Source: Anaerolineae bacterium (GTDB lineage Bacteria; Chloroflexota; Anaerolineae; Aggregatilineales; Phototrophicaceae). From it: a stretch of DNA of 32,758 nt. The notes under the pieces were generated by a model. It was not told where the DNA came from, did no database searches, and saw nothing but the letters and a program-made list of their open reading frames with translations. Position 1 is the stretch's first letter. Each line of letters begins with the position of its first letter. The position numbers and the translations under genes were made by a program. The stretch spans positions 58,325 to 91,082 of the forward strand of contig JAGWBD010000004.1 in assembly GCA_021296065.1 (NCBI GenBank), read 5' to 3'. Shown in pieces: positions 7,597 through 16,134 of this stretch.

Positions 7597-9891
7597 TCAC
7601 TTCTGTCCAAAGCGCGCCCGCAGCAAGGCTGCGCCGGAGGGCGGGCAGAGCCGCACCAGCGCCAGACCCTGGTCCTCCAGCCACTGCCAGCCCTGCCCCA
7701 CCGCCTCCACGTCCTCAACCTGCGGCAGGGCCGCGTTGTCCGCGCTGACTTCCCAGGGCTTTCCGGCGCCAGCCAGCAGCGTGTAGTTCAACTCGCCTGG
7801 CTGGTCCTGCAGCAGGGCCTCCAGCGCGCCGCAGTCGTCGAAGCGGCTGCTGGCGATCTGCGCGCCGCTGGTCACATACAAGGTCGCGCCCGAAGCGTTG
7901 CGCAACACGGCCTGGCCGTTGGCGAGCGGCAGGCCGGCGCGGGGGAAGCTGTTCAGGCCGATCAGCTGCGGGTTCAGCCACCAGGTGTATTCCTCCTCAC
8001 CATGGACCGTGCTGAAGGCGTCCGGGTAGAAGCCGCGCTGCGGGCCAAAGGTAATCTGCTCCTGGATGCCGTGGCGCGCGATGCCCTCGGCCAGGTAACC
8101 CCAGTCCAGCGGGCCGTCACCGGGCCGCAGGGCCGCCAGACGCATTAGCGCGTCGCTGTACCACAGGCCATTCCAGTGCACGATGACGCCGAACCAGGAC
8201 TGCACGTCGTGGAAGGTGACGCCGAAGACCGGCACCGTGCCGTAACGCATGATCGGGCGGTAGTAGCCGTTCCAGAGGAAGGTGAAGGGCAAGCCGGTGG
8301 CGGCCCAGCGTTCGGCCTGGTCGAGGTAGTTTTCGTCGCCGCTGAGTCGCCAGGCGGCGACGTTGATGTTGATCAGCCAGGGCGCGGCCAGCACGTCCGG
8401 CACGTGCAAATGCAGTTCCCAGGTCTGGGCGCCCTCAGGGCGGCGCTGCGTGTTACACCAGTCGGCGGCGCGCAGGGTGGCGGCCACGGCATCGGAATCG
8501 CCGCTGGCCAGGGCGTAAGCCAGCAGCGGAATGACCTTGCCCCCGGTATAGCCGGTGGCGCTGTCCTGCGCCTCACCCATCAGGGCCAGGCGCTCGTCGG
8601 TCTTGAAGCTGGCGACGTCGGCCACGGCGGCCGGCGTCCAGCCAAAACTGCCGTCGCCCTGCTGCTCGTCCATAAGCTCGCGCGCGGCGTTGCGCATCCC
8701 GGCCAGCGTCGCTGCCACGTCGCCGCGTACCAGCGCCAGGTCCAGCGGCGGGACGTTGTGCGGCGCGCGCATGGTCTCGGCTTTTGGCAGGGCGCGTTCC
8801 ACCTGGTCGCGGGCGCGGACGCGGCGCAGCGGGTCGCCCCCGGCCCAGCGACTGTAGCGCCAGAGCTGGTTGGCCAGCAGCGGCTCGAAGCGCGGCTTCC
8901 AGTTGTCCCTGAGCGTATGGTGCCAGGCTTCGTCGCCATCGTGCCAGGCGACGTCGAGGTAGGCGTCGACGCAGAGCTCGAGGTTCTCGCGCCAGTCGGC
9001 CTGCGGCGCCGGCAGGGGCGGCAGACCGTAAGTCTCCAGCCATTCGCGCAGGATGCCGAAAACGCCGCAGCCCGGCGCCACGGCCAGGCGCGCCTCCAGC
9101 GTCAGCGGGTTGACGGGATCGACGCTGACGGGCGTGTGCGCCTCGGTCTGGCCGGGCGCAACCCAGCGTTCGTAGGGGCCGGGCACGGAAAGCGCCATCA
9201 AATGGTTGTCGGGCCCGCCCTCGTGGCGGTTGGGCGAGGAGAAGCGCGCCGCGGGGTGACGCCAGGCGCTGCCCCAGTTCTGGTTCGGGTCCCAGAGCAG
9301 GCCGACGCCGCAGCCTTCGTGGCTGACGGCCATCATGGGAATCGTGATCTGGTAGGGGTGCGGCACGCTGCGGTCGGCGAACTTGCTGGCGGCGAAGCGC
9401 GTGTCCGAGGAGGGCTCGTCGTCCAGCAAATACTCCAGGCCCGGGAAGAGCGCTTCCTCGCGGGCGGCGCCGAAGCTGCCCTCGCCGGCCAGCAGACGCG
9501 GCCCGCTCCAGTAGAGCACCTGGCGCGCTTCGGACGTCTCCAGGCGGCAGGCCAGGTTCAACTGCTTCTCCTGCGCCGTCCGCTCAATGGTCACGCTCTG
9601 CCGCCAGCGCACGCCGTCGCCATCGACGAAGCCGCCGCTCAACTCCAGCGAGTCCGCGCTTTCCTGCCAGCTGTCGGCCGCCAGTTCGACTTCATGGCGT
9701 TCGCCGGCCCCGTCGCGGTAGACGAGACGCGCCAGCGGCTGGCAGCGCGCCAACAGCCGCCAGTCGTCGCCGGTGCCTGTGCTGGCACCGGCGAAGGGGT
9801 CAGTGTGCGCCTCCAGGCTGTATCCGACGACCTTGCCGTCGCGTTCCATACTTCTCAGACGCAGAGAAGCGGTCGCAAGCGAAGGGGACAT
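7597..9891 (-). CDS. Putative carbohydrate-active protein, beta / alpha-toroid / beta layout, function unknown
   Basis: I do not recognise an exact family. The start at 9891 is preferred because AAAGGAG lies 6 nt upstream and because a longer frame would run into the permease gene. The 764 residues appear to form three parts: a beta-rich N-terminal region (about 1-270), a helical region with repeated Trp-rich helices (about 290-620, such as ENLELCVDAYLDVAWHDGD and DNWKPRFEPLLANQLWRYS) that looks like an alpha/alpha toroid, and a short beta-rich tail. This layout is typical of several glycoside hydrolase and polysaccharide lyase families. No signal peptide is seen, so it is probably cytoplasmic. 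It lies 34 nt after the MalG-type permease in an importer operon, consistent with processing the imported saccharide. Catalytic residues cannot be assigned. Confidence 0.85.
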   Translation of the reverse strand: MSPSLATASLRLRSMERDGKVVGYSLEAHTDPFAGASTGTGDDWRLLARCQPLARLVYRDGAGERHEVELAADSWQESADSLELSGGFVDGDGVRWRQSVTIERTAQEKQLNLACRLETSEARQVLYWSGPRLLAGEGSFGAAREEALFPGLEYLLDDEPSSDTRFAASKFADRSVPHPYQITIPMMAVSHEGCGVGLLWDPNQNWGSAWRHPAARFSSPNRHEGGPDNHLMALSVPGPYERWVAPGQTEAHTPVSVDPVNPLTLEARLAVAPGCGVFGILREWLETYGLPPLPAPQADWRENLELCVDAYLDVAWHDGDEAWHHTLRDNWKPRFEPLLANQLWRYSRWAGGDPLRRVRARDQVERALPKAETMRAPHNVPPLDLALVRGDVAATLAGMRNAARELMDEQQGDGSFGWTPAAVADVASFKTDERLALMGEAQDSATGYTGGKVIPLLAYALASGDSDAVAATLRAADWCNTQRRPEGAQTWELHLHVPDVLAAPWLININVAAWRLSGDENYLDQAERWAATGLPFTFLWNGYYRPIMRYGTVPVFGVTFHDVQSWFGVIVHWNGLWYSDALMRLAALRPGDGPLDWGYLAEGIARHGIQEQITFGPQRGFYPDAFSTVHGEEEYTWWLNPQLIGLNSFPRAGLPLANGQAVLRNASGATLYVTSGAQIASSRFDDCGALEALLQDQPGELNYTLLAGAGKPWEVSADNAALPQVEDVEAVGQGWQWLEDQGLALVRLCPPSGAALLRARFGQK

Positions 9892-9925
9892 GCCGGACTC
9901 CTTTCCGTTGTGTCGCGGCCTTCCC

Positions 9926-10801
9926 TCAGGCCTTGACGGCGCCGCTGGTGATGCCGCGGATGTAATAACGCATGCCAAACATGAAGAGAATCAGCAGGGG
10001 GACGGTGGCCACGGTGTAGGCGGCCATGCGCGGCCCCCAGTCGGTGATGCCGTACTGCGAGGTGAATTCCGTCAGGCCGACGGAGACCACCTGAATGTCG
10101 CTGTTGCTGATGGTCAGCAGGGGCCAGATGAAATCGTTGTAGGACGCCACCAGATGCATGATGGCCACGGTGACGATGATCGGCCAGGAGAGCGGCACGG
10201 CGATTTTGTAGTAAAGCTGAATCTCACTGGCGCCGTCGATGCGGCCCGAATCGAAGAGTTCCTGCGGCAGGGTGGCGAAGAAGGTGCGACAGAGCAGGAT
10301 GCCGAAGACCTGACCGCCGGAGGTCCAGGGCAGGATCAGGGCCCAGGGGGTGTTGATGATGCCCAACTGGCTGACCAGCACGAAGGAGGGGATCAGCGTC
10401 AGCACGCCGGGGATCATCAGCAGGGCCAGGATGCCGAGGTAGATCGTCTCGCGGAAGGGAAAGCGCAGGCGCGCGAAGACGTAGCCGCTGAGCGAGGCGA
10501 GGAAGACCACCAGCAGCACCGACACGCCCGCGAAGGTGACCGAGTTGACGATGTAGCCCTTCATGGCCTCGTAACCGGTCGGGTAGTTCTCGAAGCGGAT
10601 CGGGTTGGGCGCGGCCCAGAAGCGACCGTAAATCTGCCCGTTGTCCTTCAGCGAAAAGAAGAGCATCAGGATGATGGGCACCAGGGTCAGGAAGAGCAGC
10701 GCCAGCAGGCTGAGCAGGATCAGCCCCTGCTGGAAGTTTTCGCGGCGCTGCGCCTGACGCTTCGTGATCTGGCGGTCCTGCTTCATGGTCAGCGTCGACA
10801 T
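9926..10801 (-). CDS. Carbohydrate ABC transporter permease, MalG type (second operon)
   Basis: A 291-residue inner-membrane permease. The long basic N-terminus (MSTLTMKQDRQITKRQAQRR) precedes a first helix at about 27-50. The EAA loop at about 181-207 contains ELFDSGRIDGASEIQLYY. The ATG lies 1 nt after the stop of the propeller-permease gene (TGA-C-ATG), so translation is probably coupled. The protein should pair with the MalF-type half of that fusion. It ends as MalG proteins usually do (IRGITSGAVKA). The family is certain; the substrate is unknown. Confidence 0.95.
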   Translation of the reverse strand: MSTLTMKQDRQITKRQAQRRENFQQGLILLSLLALLFLTLVPIILMLFFSLKDNGQIYGRFWAAPNPIRFENYPTGYEAMKGYIVNSVTFAGVSVLLVVFLASLSGYVFARLRFPFRETIYLGILALLMIPGVLTLIPSFVLVSQLGIINTPWALILPWTSGGQVFGILLCRTFFATLPQELFDSGRIDGASEIQLYYKIAVPLSWPIIVTVAIMHLVASYNDFIWPLLTISNSDIQVVSVGLTEFTSQYGITDWGPRMAAYTVATVPLLILFMFGMRYYIRGITSGAVKA

Positions 10802-10802
10802 G

Positions 10803-12806
10803 TCAGGCCTCGTATTCCACCTGCGAGCGGACGTAGCGCATGTTCAGAATCGTGCCGCCCAGAATAACGATGAAGAGGAAGGTGCCCATGGCCGACGCCA
10901 GGCCGAAATTGGAGAACAGGGTGGCGTTGTAGTAAAGCTCCAGCGCCGGCGTGTAGGTGGCGTCGCTGGGCCCGCCGCCGGTCGTCAGGAAGATCAGCTG
11001 GAATTCCTGCATACTGGCGATGAAGGTCAGAATCAGCAACAGGCGGAACTGCGGCAGCAGCATGGGCAGGTCGATGCGCTTGAAGCGCGTCCACCAGCTG
11101 GCGCCGTCGACCTTGGCGGCGTCGAAAAGCTCCTGCGGGATGCCAATCAGGCCGCCGTAGATGATCAGCAGGGCGAAGGCGCTGATCCAGGGGAAGCCGA
11201 TGGCCACGATGGCCGGCATGGCCGTGGCCCGTTCGCCCAGCCAGGAATGCACCCAGTGCTCCAGCCCCAGCGAGACAAGCGTCTGGTTCAGCAGGCCGAT
11301 GGTGGGGTCGTAGATGTTGACCCACAGCAGGATACCGACCACGCTGGGCACCACCAGCGGCACGATGAAGAGCGTGCGCGCCAGGTATTGCAAGAGGCTG
11401 TGGCGGATGTGAAAGATCAGTTCGGCCACCAGCAGCGGCATGGCCAGCTTCAAAAAGCCGGACAGCGCCAGAATGGCCGCGTTCTTCATCCCGACCCAGA
11501 AATAGTTGCTGTTGAGCATGGCGTCGAATTGCCGCGTGCCCACCCACAGCGTCTCGCCGGTCGGGTTCCAGTCCGTGAAGGAATGGTAGAGGCCGGAAAA
11601 GGCCGGATAGTAGTTGAATATCAGCAAGAGCACTATCGTCGGCGTCAGCAGCAGGTAGGCAATGCGCCGCCGCCACATGGTCGCCAGCAGCACGCGCGTC
11701 GGCCGCGACGTGACTCGCCAGAAGCGTCGCCCGGATTCCGTGCGTCGGACCCAGACCGTGGCCAGCGCCAGCAGCAGCGCCAGCGTCGCAGGGATGCCGA
11801 TCGTCAGGTTGCGGCGCAGGTCCTGCGCCGCCCGCCCGGCGGCCGCCGCGCCGCTCGCCGTCCAGGAACGGACCTGGCCGTCGCGCGTGCCGATCAACCA
11901 GTGTTCGCCGTCAGCCGAAAGCGCCAGCGCGGACACGTCACCGCCGGCCGGATGCGACTGCAGCACGCTGCCGTCCGCGCTGTCGAGCAGGTAGAGGTTG
12001 TCGTAGCGGGTGCCGAGCAGAATGCGGCCCCCGTCGCTGCTGAGCACCAGATGCATGCAGTAGTTGCGCTGGCGCGGGTTGCAACGTACCTCATCCGGGG
12101 CGGGCATCTGCCACAGGACTTCCGCGTTGCTGCCCTTGATCAGCGCGATCTCACCGTCCAGCGTGGCAGCCGCCACCGTGGCGCCGTTGCTGCTGACGTC
12201 CACGCTGAGAATCTCGTCATCCAGCTGCGAGCGCCACAAACGCTGGCCCTCCGGGCTGTAAAGCAGCACCTGGGAATCGCGGGTGCCGAAGATCGGACGT
12301 ATGGCCCGGCTGCCATAGATGGTCACCGCGTCGGCGATGTTGCGCAGGTTGGCCTCCCAGAGCAGGTCACCGCTGGCGACGTCGAGGTAGCGCGCCACGC
12401 GCCCCTCGTCGATCGCCACCACGCGCGAGCCGTCAGCGGACATGGCCACGTCATAAACGATGCGCGGGGAACGGAAGCTCCAGGCCACCTCCCCAAAGGC
12501 GTCCAGCAGGTAGATGTGGCGGTCCTCGCTGGCGACGGCCGTCCAGGCGCCGTCGCCGGAGAGCGCAACCCCCCAGACGGTCCCTTGCGGGTGGAACTCC
12601 CAGAGCAACGCGCCGTCCTGGCGATAGGCGGCGACGCGGTTGTTGCGGCTGCCGACCACCTGCACGCTGCCATCGTCACTGAGCGCGAGGCTCCAGATGG
12701 CGTCACCGACGTTGTCGCTCCAGACGTCCTGCGCCAGCGAGGGCAGCGCAGGTGTCAGCAGCAGTAGCGACAGCAAAAGTATGGCGACGCGAGTCAGGGG
12801 TCGCAT
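10803..12806 (-). CDS. Secreted beta-propeller fused to MalF-type ABC permease
   Basis: This 667-residue protein joins two modules. The ATG at 12806 is chosen because it opens a signal sequence (MRPLTRVAILLLSLLLL, cleavable near SLAQ); a longer frame upstream lacks one. Residues about 27-318 contain roughly seven repeats of the type ALSDDGS...VVGSRNN...ALLWEF, that is WD40/PQQ-like propeller blades. A membrane helix at about 333-355 (PATLALLLALATVWV) is followed by basic residues. Then a complete MalF-type permease follows (about 375-667), with an EAA loop at about 558-585 containing FDAAKVDGASWWTRFKR. The topology is self-consistent: the propeller lies outside, the added helix crosses inward, and the permease begins in the cytoplasm. 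The propeller could dock the binding protein or sense ligand. A MalF with this N-terminal extension is not one I know as a standard architecture. Confidence 0.93.
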   Translation of the reverse strand: MRPLTRVAILLLSLLLLTPALPSLAQDVWSDNVGDAIWSLALSDDGSVQVVGSRNNRVAAYRQDGALLWEFHPQGTVWGVALSGDGAWTAVASEDRHIYLLDAFGEVAWSFRSPRIVYDVAMSADGSRVVAIDEGRVARYLDVASGDLLWEANLRNIADAVTIYGSRAIRPIFGTRDSQVLLYSPEGQRLWRSQLDDEILSVDVSSNGATVAAATLDGEIALIKGSNAEVLWQMPAPDEVRCNPRQRNYCMHLVLSSDGGRILLGTRYDNLYLLDSADGSVLQSHPAGGDVSALALSADGEHWLIGTRDGQVRSWTASGAAAAGRAAQDLRRNLTIGIPATLALLLALATVWVRRTESGRRFWRVTSRPTRVLLATMWRRRIAYLLLTPTIVLLLIFNYYPAFSGLYHSFTDWNPTGETLWVGTRQFDAMLNSNYFWVGMKNAAILALSGFLKLAMPLLVAELIFHIRHSLLQYLARTLFIVPLVVPSVVGILLWVNIYDPTIGLLNQTLVSLGLEHWVHSWLGERATAMPAIVAIGFPWISAFALLIIYGGLIGIPQELFDAAKVDGASWWTRFKRIDLPMLLPQFRLLLILTFIASMQEFQLIFLTTGGGPSDATYTPALELYYNATLFSNFGLASAMGTFLFIVILGGTILNMRYVRSQVEYEA

Positions 12807-12835
12807 GGTCTCTATATCACAGAGATTGCGTTGTT

Positions 12836-12876
12836 GTCGGGTTGGGCCGGGGGCCGGGCTGCCGCAGCAACCCGAC
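12836..12876 (-). promoter_or_regulatory. Intercistronic stem-loop between binding-protein and propeller-permease genes
   Basis: The 94-nt gap between the two genes holds a perfect 9-bp stem (12836-12844 with 12868-12876). Its 23-nt interior itself contains a GCTG-CGG-CAGC hairpin. The sequence after it on the minus strand is not T-rich, so it is more likely a message-stabilising or attenuating structure than a full terminator. The first ABC operon has a smaller stem-loop in the same place. Confidence 0.55.
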
Positions 12877-12900
12877 CCCACAACCTGTTTCCGGGTTCAA

Positions 12901-14610
12901 CTAGAAGTTGGCCGGTTTCTTGCTCGGGTCCTCAAGATCTTCATGCGTCAGGTTCATGTGATCGAGGATGCCGTCCAAATGGTTAATGAGCGAAGCCTGG
13001 TAGAGTTCGAGGAACTCGTCGAGCGTGATTTCTTCGGTGAAGTACTGCTGCGCCAGGTCCACCCATTCGCGCACGGTCGGCTGGTAGTCAGCCACGCCGC
13101 GGGAGCGGTAGGAGCCGGCATTGTCCTTCTCGGTGTTGCCGATCAGGCGCAGGCCCTCGAAGCGCTGCGCCAGCACGGGATCGGGCAGCTCGACGTCATT
13201 CAGCGCCATGGGGCCGGCGATACCACCCTCGGCGTTGTTGGGGTCAAGACGGTTGTCAAGGTACAGACCGGCGCCCTCGGGGCTGGTGATGAACATCAGG
13301 AAGTCGACCTCAAGATCGTTCTGGGCCTGGTCCTTTTTCGGCACGCCCCAGAAGCCGATGTTTACCGAGATGGTGCGCGCAGGCGCGTCCACTTCGTCGC
13401 CTTCCATGGTCGGGTTGTTAAAGGTGCCCAGCTCGAAGACGCTGGCCGCCAAATCTGCGGCGGAGGGCGTCGGCGTGGGCGCGCCTTCCTCAACGCCGCC
13501 GTAGTTGTAGGTGCCCTCGGCGAGGCTGCGAATGTCCTTCTCGAAGCTCGCCAGCAGCCAGGCACCGTCAAGGCGCATGGCGGCCTCGCCAGTCAGGAAG
13601 AGCGGGTAGGCGTCGTTGGTGCCGACCCAGCCGTCCTGCGCGCAGCGGTCGCCCATGGCCTTGAAGTTGGTATACATCTCGCGCCAGGCAGGACCGTCAA
13701 CGCGCTGCACGCCATCACGCAGGGCGACTATCTTGCGCACCGGGTTGAAGGTGATCGCAGTGCGGTCGTCGTTGTAGGGATCAGACGGGTCGTAGACCCA
13801 GACGTCATCCACGCCTTCGCGGAAGCAGTAGTCGCCCGGCTGGCAGCGCACGATTTCGGCCTCGTCGCGCGTGTACTGGTCAGCGTACATGCGGAAAAGC
13901 CAGCCCATCCAGATCTGCCACAGCGAGCGATAGTCGCCCTCAATGCCCAGAGGGATGATACCGGCCTCGCTCAACTGGTCGCACCAGCCAAGGAACTGGT
14001 CCCAGGTGGGCTGGTTAAGCGGGCTGGCGGCCACTCCCATGGCCTCGTCGAGGATGCCCGCCTGCTCAAAGAGCGAGCGGTTGTAGTACCACAGGGTCTG
14101 CACCGTCTCGAGGTTGAGCATGTACATCTCGCCGGTCAGGGGATCGGTCATGTTGAACAGGGCGCCCTGATCGAAGTCCTCGCGCCAGGGGCGCATGCTG
14201 TAGGGGCTGTCGGCGTCCAGGTAGGCGCTCAGATCAAGGAAGGCCTTGTCGTTGACCAGGTCGGCCACCACGTTGGCGTTCACGTAGGAGGCATCCGGCG
14301 TGCCGGCGGCGAACTGGGTACGAATCCATTCCTGATAACCTTCCTGCGGCTTCAGTTCAACGACGCACTCGACGTCCGGGTGCAGGGCGGTGTAGGCGTC
14401 GCAAAGCGCCTGCCAAGTCTGGGTGTCGCGTTGCTGGAAGCTGATCACGATGCGACCGGAGAGCATGGCCATGTCGTCGTCGGCCATGACCTCGATCTCG
14501 ACTTCCTCGCTCTCGCCTTCACCTTCCTGCGCCAGCGCCATGCCACTGAAGGCGCCCAGGGCGAGGATGAGGGTCAGCAACAACAACAATCGAAGGTATC
14601 GGGTAAGCAT
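12901..14610 (-). CDS. Extracellular sugar-binding protein of second ABC importer
   Basis: A large family-1 solute-binding protein of 569 residues. The ATG at 14610 has GGAG 8 nt upstream and opens a signal peptide (MLTRYLRLLLLLTLILAL, likely cleavage after ALA near residue 27). The mature N-terminus is very acidic (EGEGESEEVEIEV). The body has binding-protein features such as LDLSAYLDAD, TLWYYNRSLFEQAGI and PTWDQFLGWCDQL. A four-cysteine stretch around the segments RCQPGDYC and DRCAQDG could form disulfides. It is longer than most of the family (about 420-450 residues). It is the promoter-proximal gene of the operon with the propeller-permease fusion and presumably delivers ligand to it. It ends in TAG. 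Confidence 0.92.
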   Translation of the reverse strand: MLTRYLRLLLLLTLILALGAFSGMALAQEGEGESEEVEIEVMADDDMAMLSGRIVISFQQRDTQTWQALCDAYTALHPDVECVVELKPQEGYQEWIRTQFAAGTPDASYVNANVVADLVNDKAFLDLSAYLDADSPYSMRPWREDFDQGALFNMTDPLTGEMYMLNLETVQTLWYYNRSLFEQAGILDEAMGVAASPLNQPTWDQFLGWCDQLSEAGIIPLGIEGDYRSLWQIWMGWLFRMYADQYTRDEAEIVRCQPGDYCFREGVDDVWVYDPSDPYNDDRTAITFNPVRKIVALRDGVQRVDGPAWREMYTNFKAMGDRCAQDGWVGTNDAYPLFLTGEAAMRLDGAWLLASFEKDIRSLAEGTYNYGGVEEGAPTPTPSAADLAASVFELGTFNNPTMEGDEVDAPARTISVNIGFWGVPKKDQAQNDLEVDFLMFITSPEGAGLYLDNRLDPNNAEGGIAGPMALNDVELPDPVLAQRFEGLRLIGNTEKDNAGSYRSRGVADYQPTVREWVDLAQQYFTEEITLDEFLELYQASLINHLDGILDHMNLTHEDLEDPSKKPANF

Positions 14611-14683
14611 TTCTCTTTCTCCTTCATACTGAATTTGGTCGGCAGGGCAGCCTGCAAAAGCGGACCCGCGACGACCGGGCGCT

Positions 14684-14712
14684 ATGGTAGCGGATACCCT
14701 GCGCCAGGTCAA
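14684..14712 (-). promoter_or_regulatory. Sigma70-type promoter of second ABC operon
   Basis: On the minus strand TTGACC (14707-14712) precedes TACCAT (14684-14689) by 17 nt. It drives the binding-protein gene at 14610 with a leader of about 65 nt. The -35 is identical to that of the first ABC operon. Confidence 0.65.
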
Positions 14713-14782
14713 AAGAGCCACGCAAGGGTGTTGCCATGTGGCATTTGGGGACCTGCCCTGAGCGACGCGATGCTTCCTGCTC

Positions 14783-16090
14783 TCAGGCGGCAACCTGCAG
14801 GCCGGCGAAGAGGACCGTGTCTTCCGCCAGCAGACGAAGATTGTCAGCGCGCAGCGCCTGGCCCTGCAACTCGCGCCACGGGGGTTCCCCGCTCCACAGG
14901 CGAAGCGTTAATGCGTAGTGGCCCCCGGGCAGGTCCTGCGGCAGGTGCAGCGGCACCGTCTTGCGGACGATCAGGCCGGGGATGAAGGCTTCGCCATGCG
15001 CGAGCTGACCGATGCGCACGTCGTCGTGCTGCGCCACGGACACGCTCAGGTCCGACCCGACGAGGACGTGCATGGAAAGGCGCAGTTGCGGCAGGTCCAG
15101 CGGCCGGCGCGCCTGCCAGTAGAGGTCCACGTCGACGCGCTGGCCGGGCCGCGCGGGTTCTTCATCCATGCGAAAACCCAGCAGCGCCAGGTCGCCGTCG
15201 CGCCATTCCACCAGCAAGGGCACGGCCTGCAGCCTCAGTTCCAGCGCGGGCAGCAGCCACATCCAGACGGCAAATGCCAGCAGCACCAGCGCCCCTCCCA
15301 AAGGGACGGCCGCGTCAGTAAGTTTGTTGACGAGACGCCCTCCGCCAAGCTCGCGGCGCGGGGTCAACAGGAGCAGCGCGCCGAGGACCAGCGTGAACCC
15401 GACCAGTTCCGACGTTTCCTCCAGCGTTTTCCAGAAGGGCAGATGGAAGTCGAAGGCCTGGCAACTGTCCTGCAAAAACGGCCCCTCGCAGCGGACGCCA
15501 TCCTCGACAACGCCCTCCAGCGTCGCGTCCAGCAGGATGCCGCCCGCCCCCAACAGCGCCAGGCCAACCAGCAACAGGACGACGTGGCGTCGCAGTGACG
15601 CGACGCGCCACATCAGGACGGGCGGCAGCACCGCCAATGCGCCGGCCAACAGGTAGATAACCTTCCAGCTGTCTTCATCGGCTTCGTGCAAGAGGAAGAA
15701 CTCGTCGGCCGCCAGATACAGCAGCCCCGCGCCCAGCGCGAGCCAGTAGAGACGGTAAGCGCTTGCCGCCAGGGGAGAGTTGAAGGTGGCCCCACCGGCC
15801 CTCAGGGCCAACGACAGGGACGCGACCGCGGCCATGAGCGGCAGCGCCGTCGCCATGGCGGAGGCGAGCCGGAATTCGCCGCCCAGGTAGAGATGCCAGG
15901 ACAGGATGTGGCTGATCTCCGGCAGGATGCCGGGCTGCAGCAGGCCGAGCAGGGCGGCGCCGGCCAGCAACGCCAGCAGCAACCATCGTACGCCGCGCTC
16001 CGGGCGGGCGCGCCACAGCAGCACCAGGCCGGTGACCAACAGGACCAGGATGCCGGCCAGCAGGAAAAACAACTGCAGAAAGTCGTTCAT
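14783..16090 (-). CDS. Polytopic membrane protein with C-terminal beta-sandwich domain (paralogue B)
   Basis: This 435-residue protein is a clear paralogue of the one at 6228-7559, collinear along its whole length. Shared blocks include the N-terminus MN(D/E)FL with LLWRARP, the pair WHLYLGGEFRLA / WHLNLGGEYRLA, the acidic LAADEFFLLHE, and the C-terminal DLALLGFRM, DLYWQARR, FIPGLIVRKT and LPQDLPGGH. About eight membrane helices occupy residues 1-275, and the C-terminal 155 residues form the external beta-sandwich. It lies 44 nt after the short-chain dehydrogenase and just upstream of the promoter for the second ABC operon. The function is unknown. The repeated link with sugar uptake suggests glycan or lipid-linked sugar handling. 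Confidence 0.85.
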   Translation of the reverse strand: MNDFLQLFFLLAGILVLLVTGLVLLWRARPERGVRWLLLALLAGAALLGLLQPGILPEISHILSWHLYLGGEFRLASAMATALPLMAAVASLSLALRAGGATFNSPLAASAYRLYWLALGAGLLYLAADEFFLLHEADEDSWKVIYLLAGALAVLPPVLMWRVASLRRHVVLLLVGLALLGAGGILLDATLEGVVEDGVRCEGPFLQDSCQAFDFHLPFWKTLEETSELVGFTLVLGALLLLTPRRELGGGRLVNKLTDAAVPLGGALVLLAFAVWMWLLPALELRLQAVPLLVEWRDGDLALLGFRMDEEPARPGQRVDVDLYWQARRPLDLPQLRLSMHVLVGSDLSVSVAQHDDVRIGQLAHGEAFIPGLIVRKTVPLHLPQDLPGGHYALTLRLWSGEPPWRELQGQALRADNLRLLAEDTVLFAGLQVAA

Positions 16091-16134
16091 CGAACCCGCG
16101 TTATGCGCCGGTCCCCGGCCGGGACGGCGCCGCT

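Noticed and set aside
8176-9936. Plus-strand open frame of 586 codons
   Set aside because: It is antisense to the 764-residue operon gene; no domain, and composition typical of a shadow frame.
14733-14744. Small inverted repeat TGCCATGTGGCA as a terminator
   Set aside because: The stem has a mismatch and no loop of useful size, and no T-run follows on either strand.
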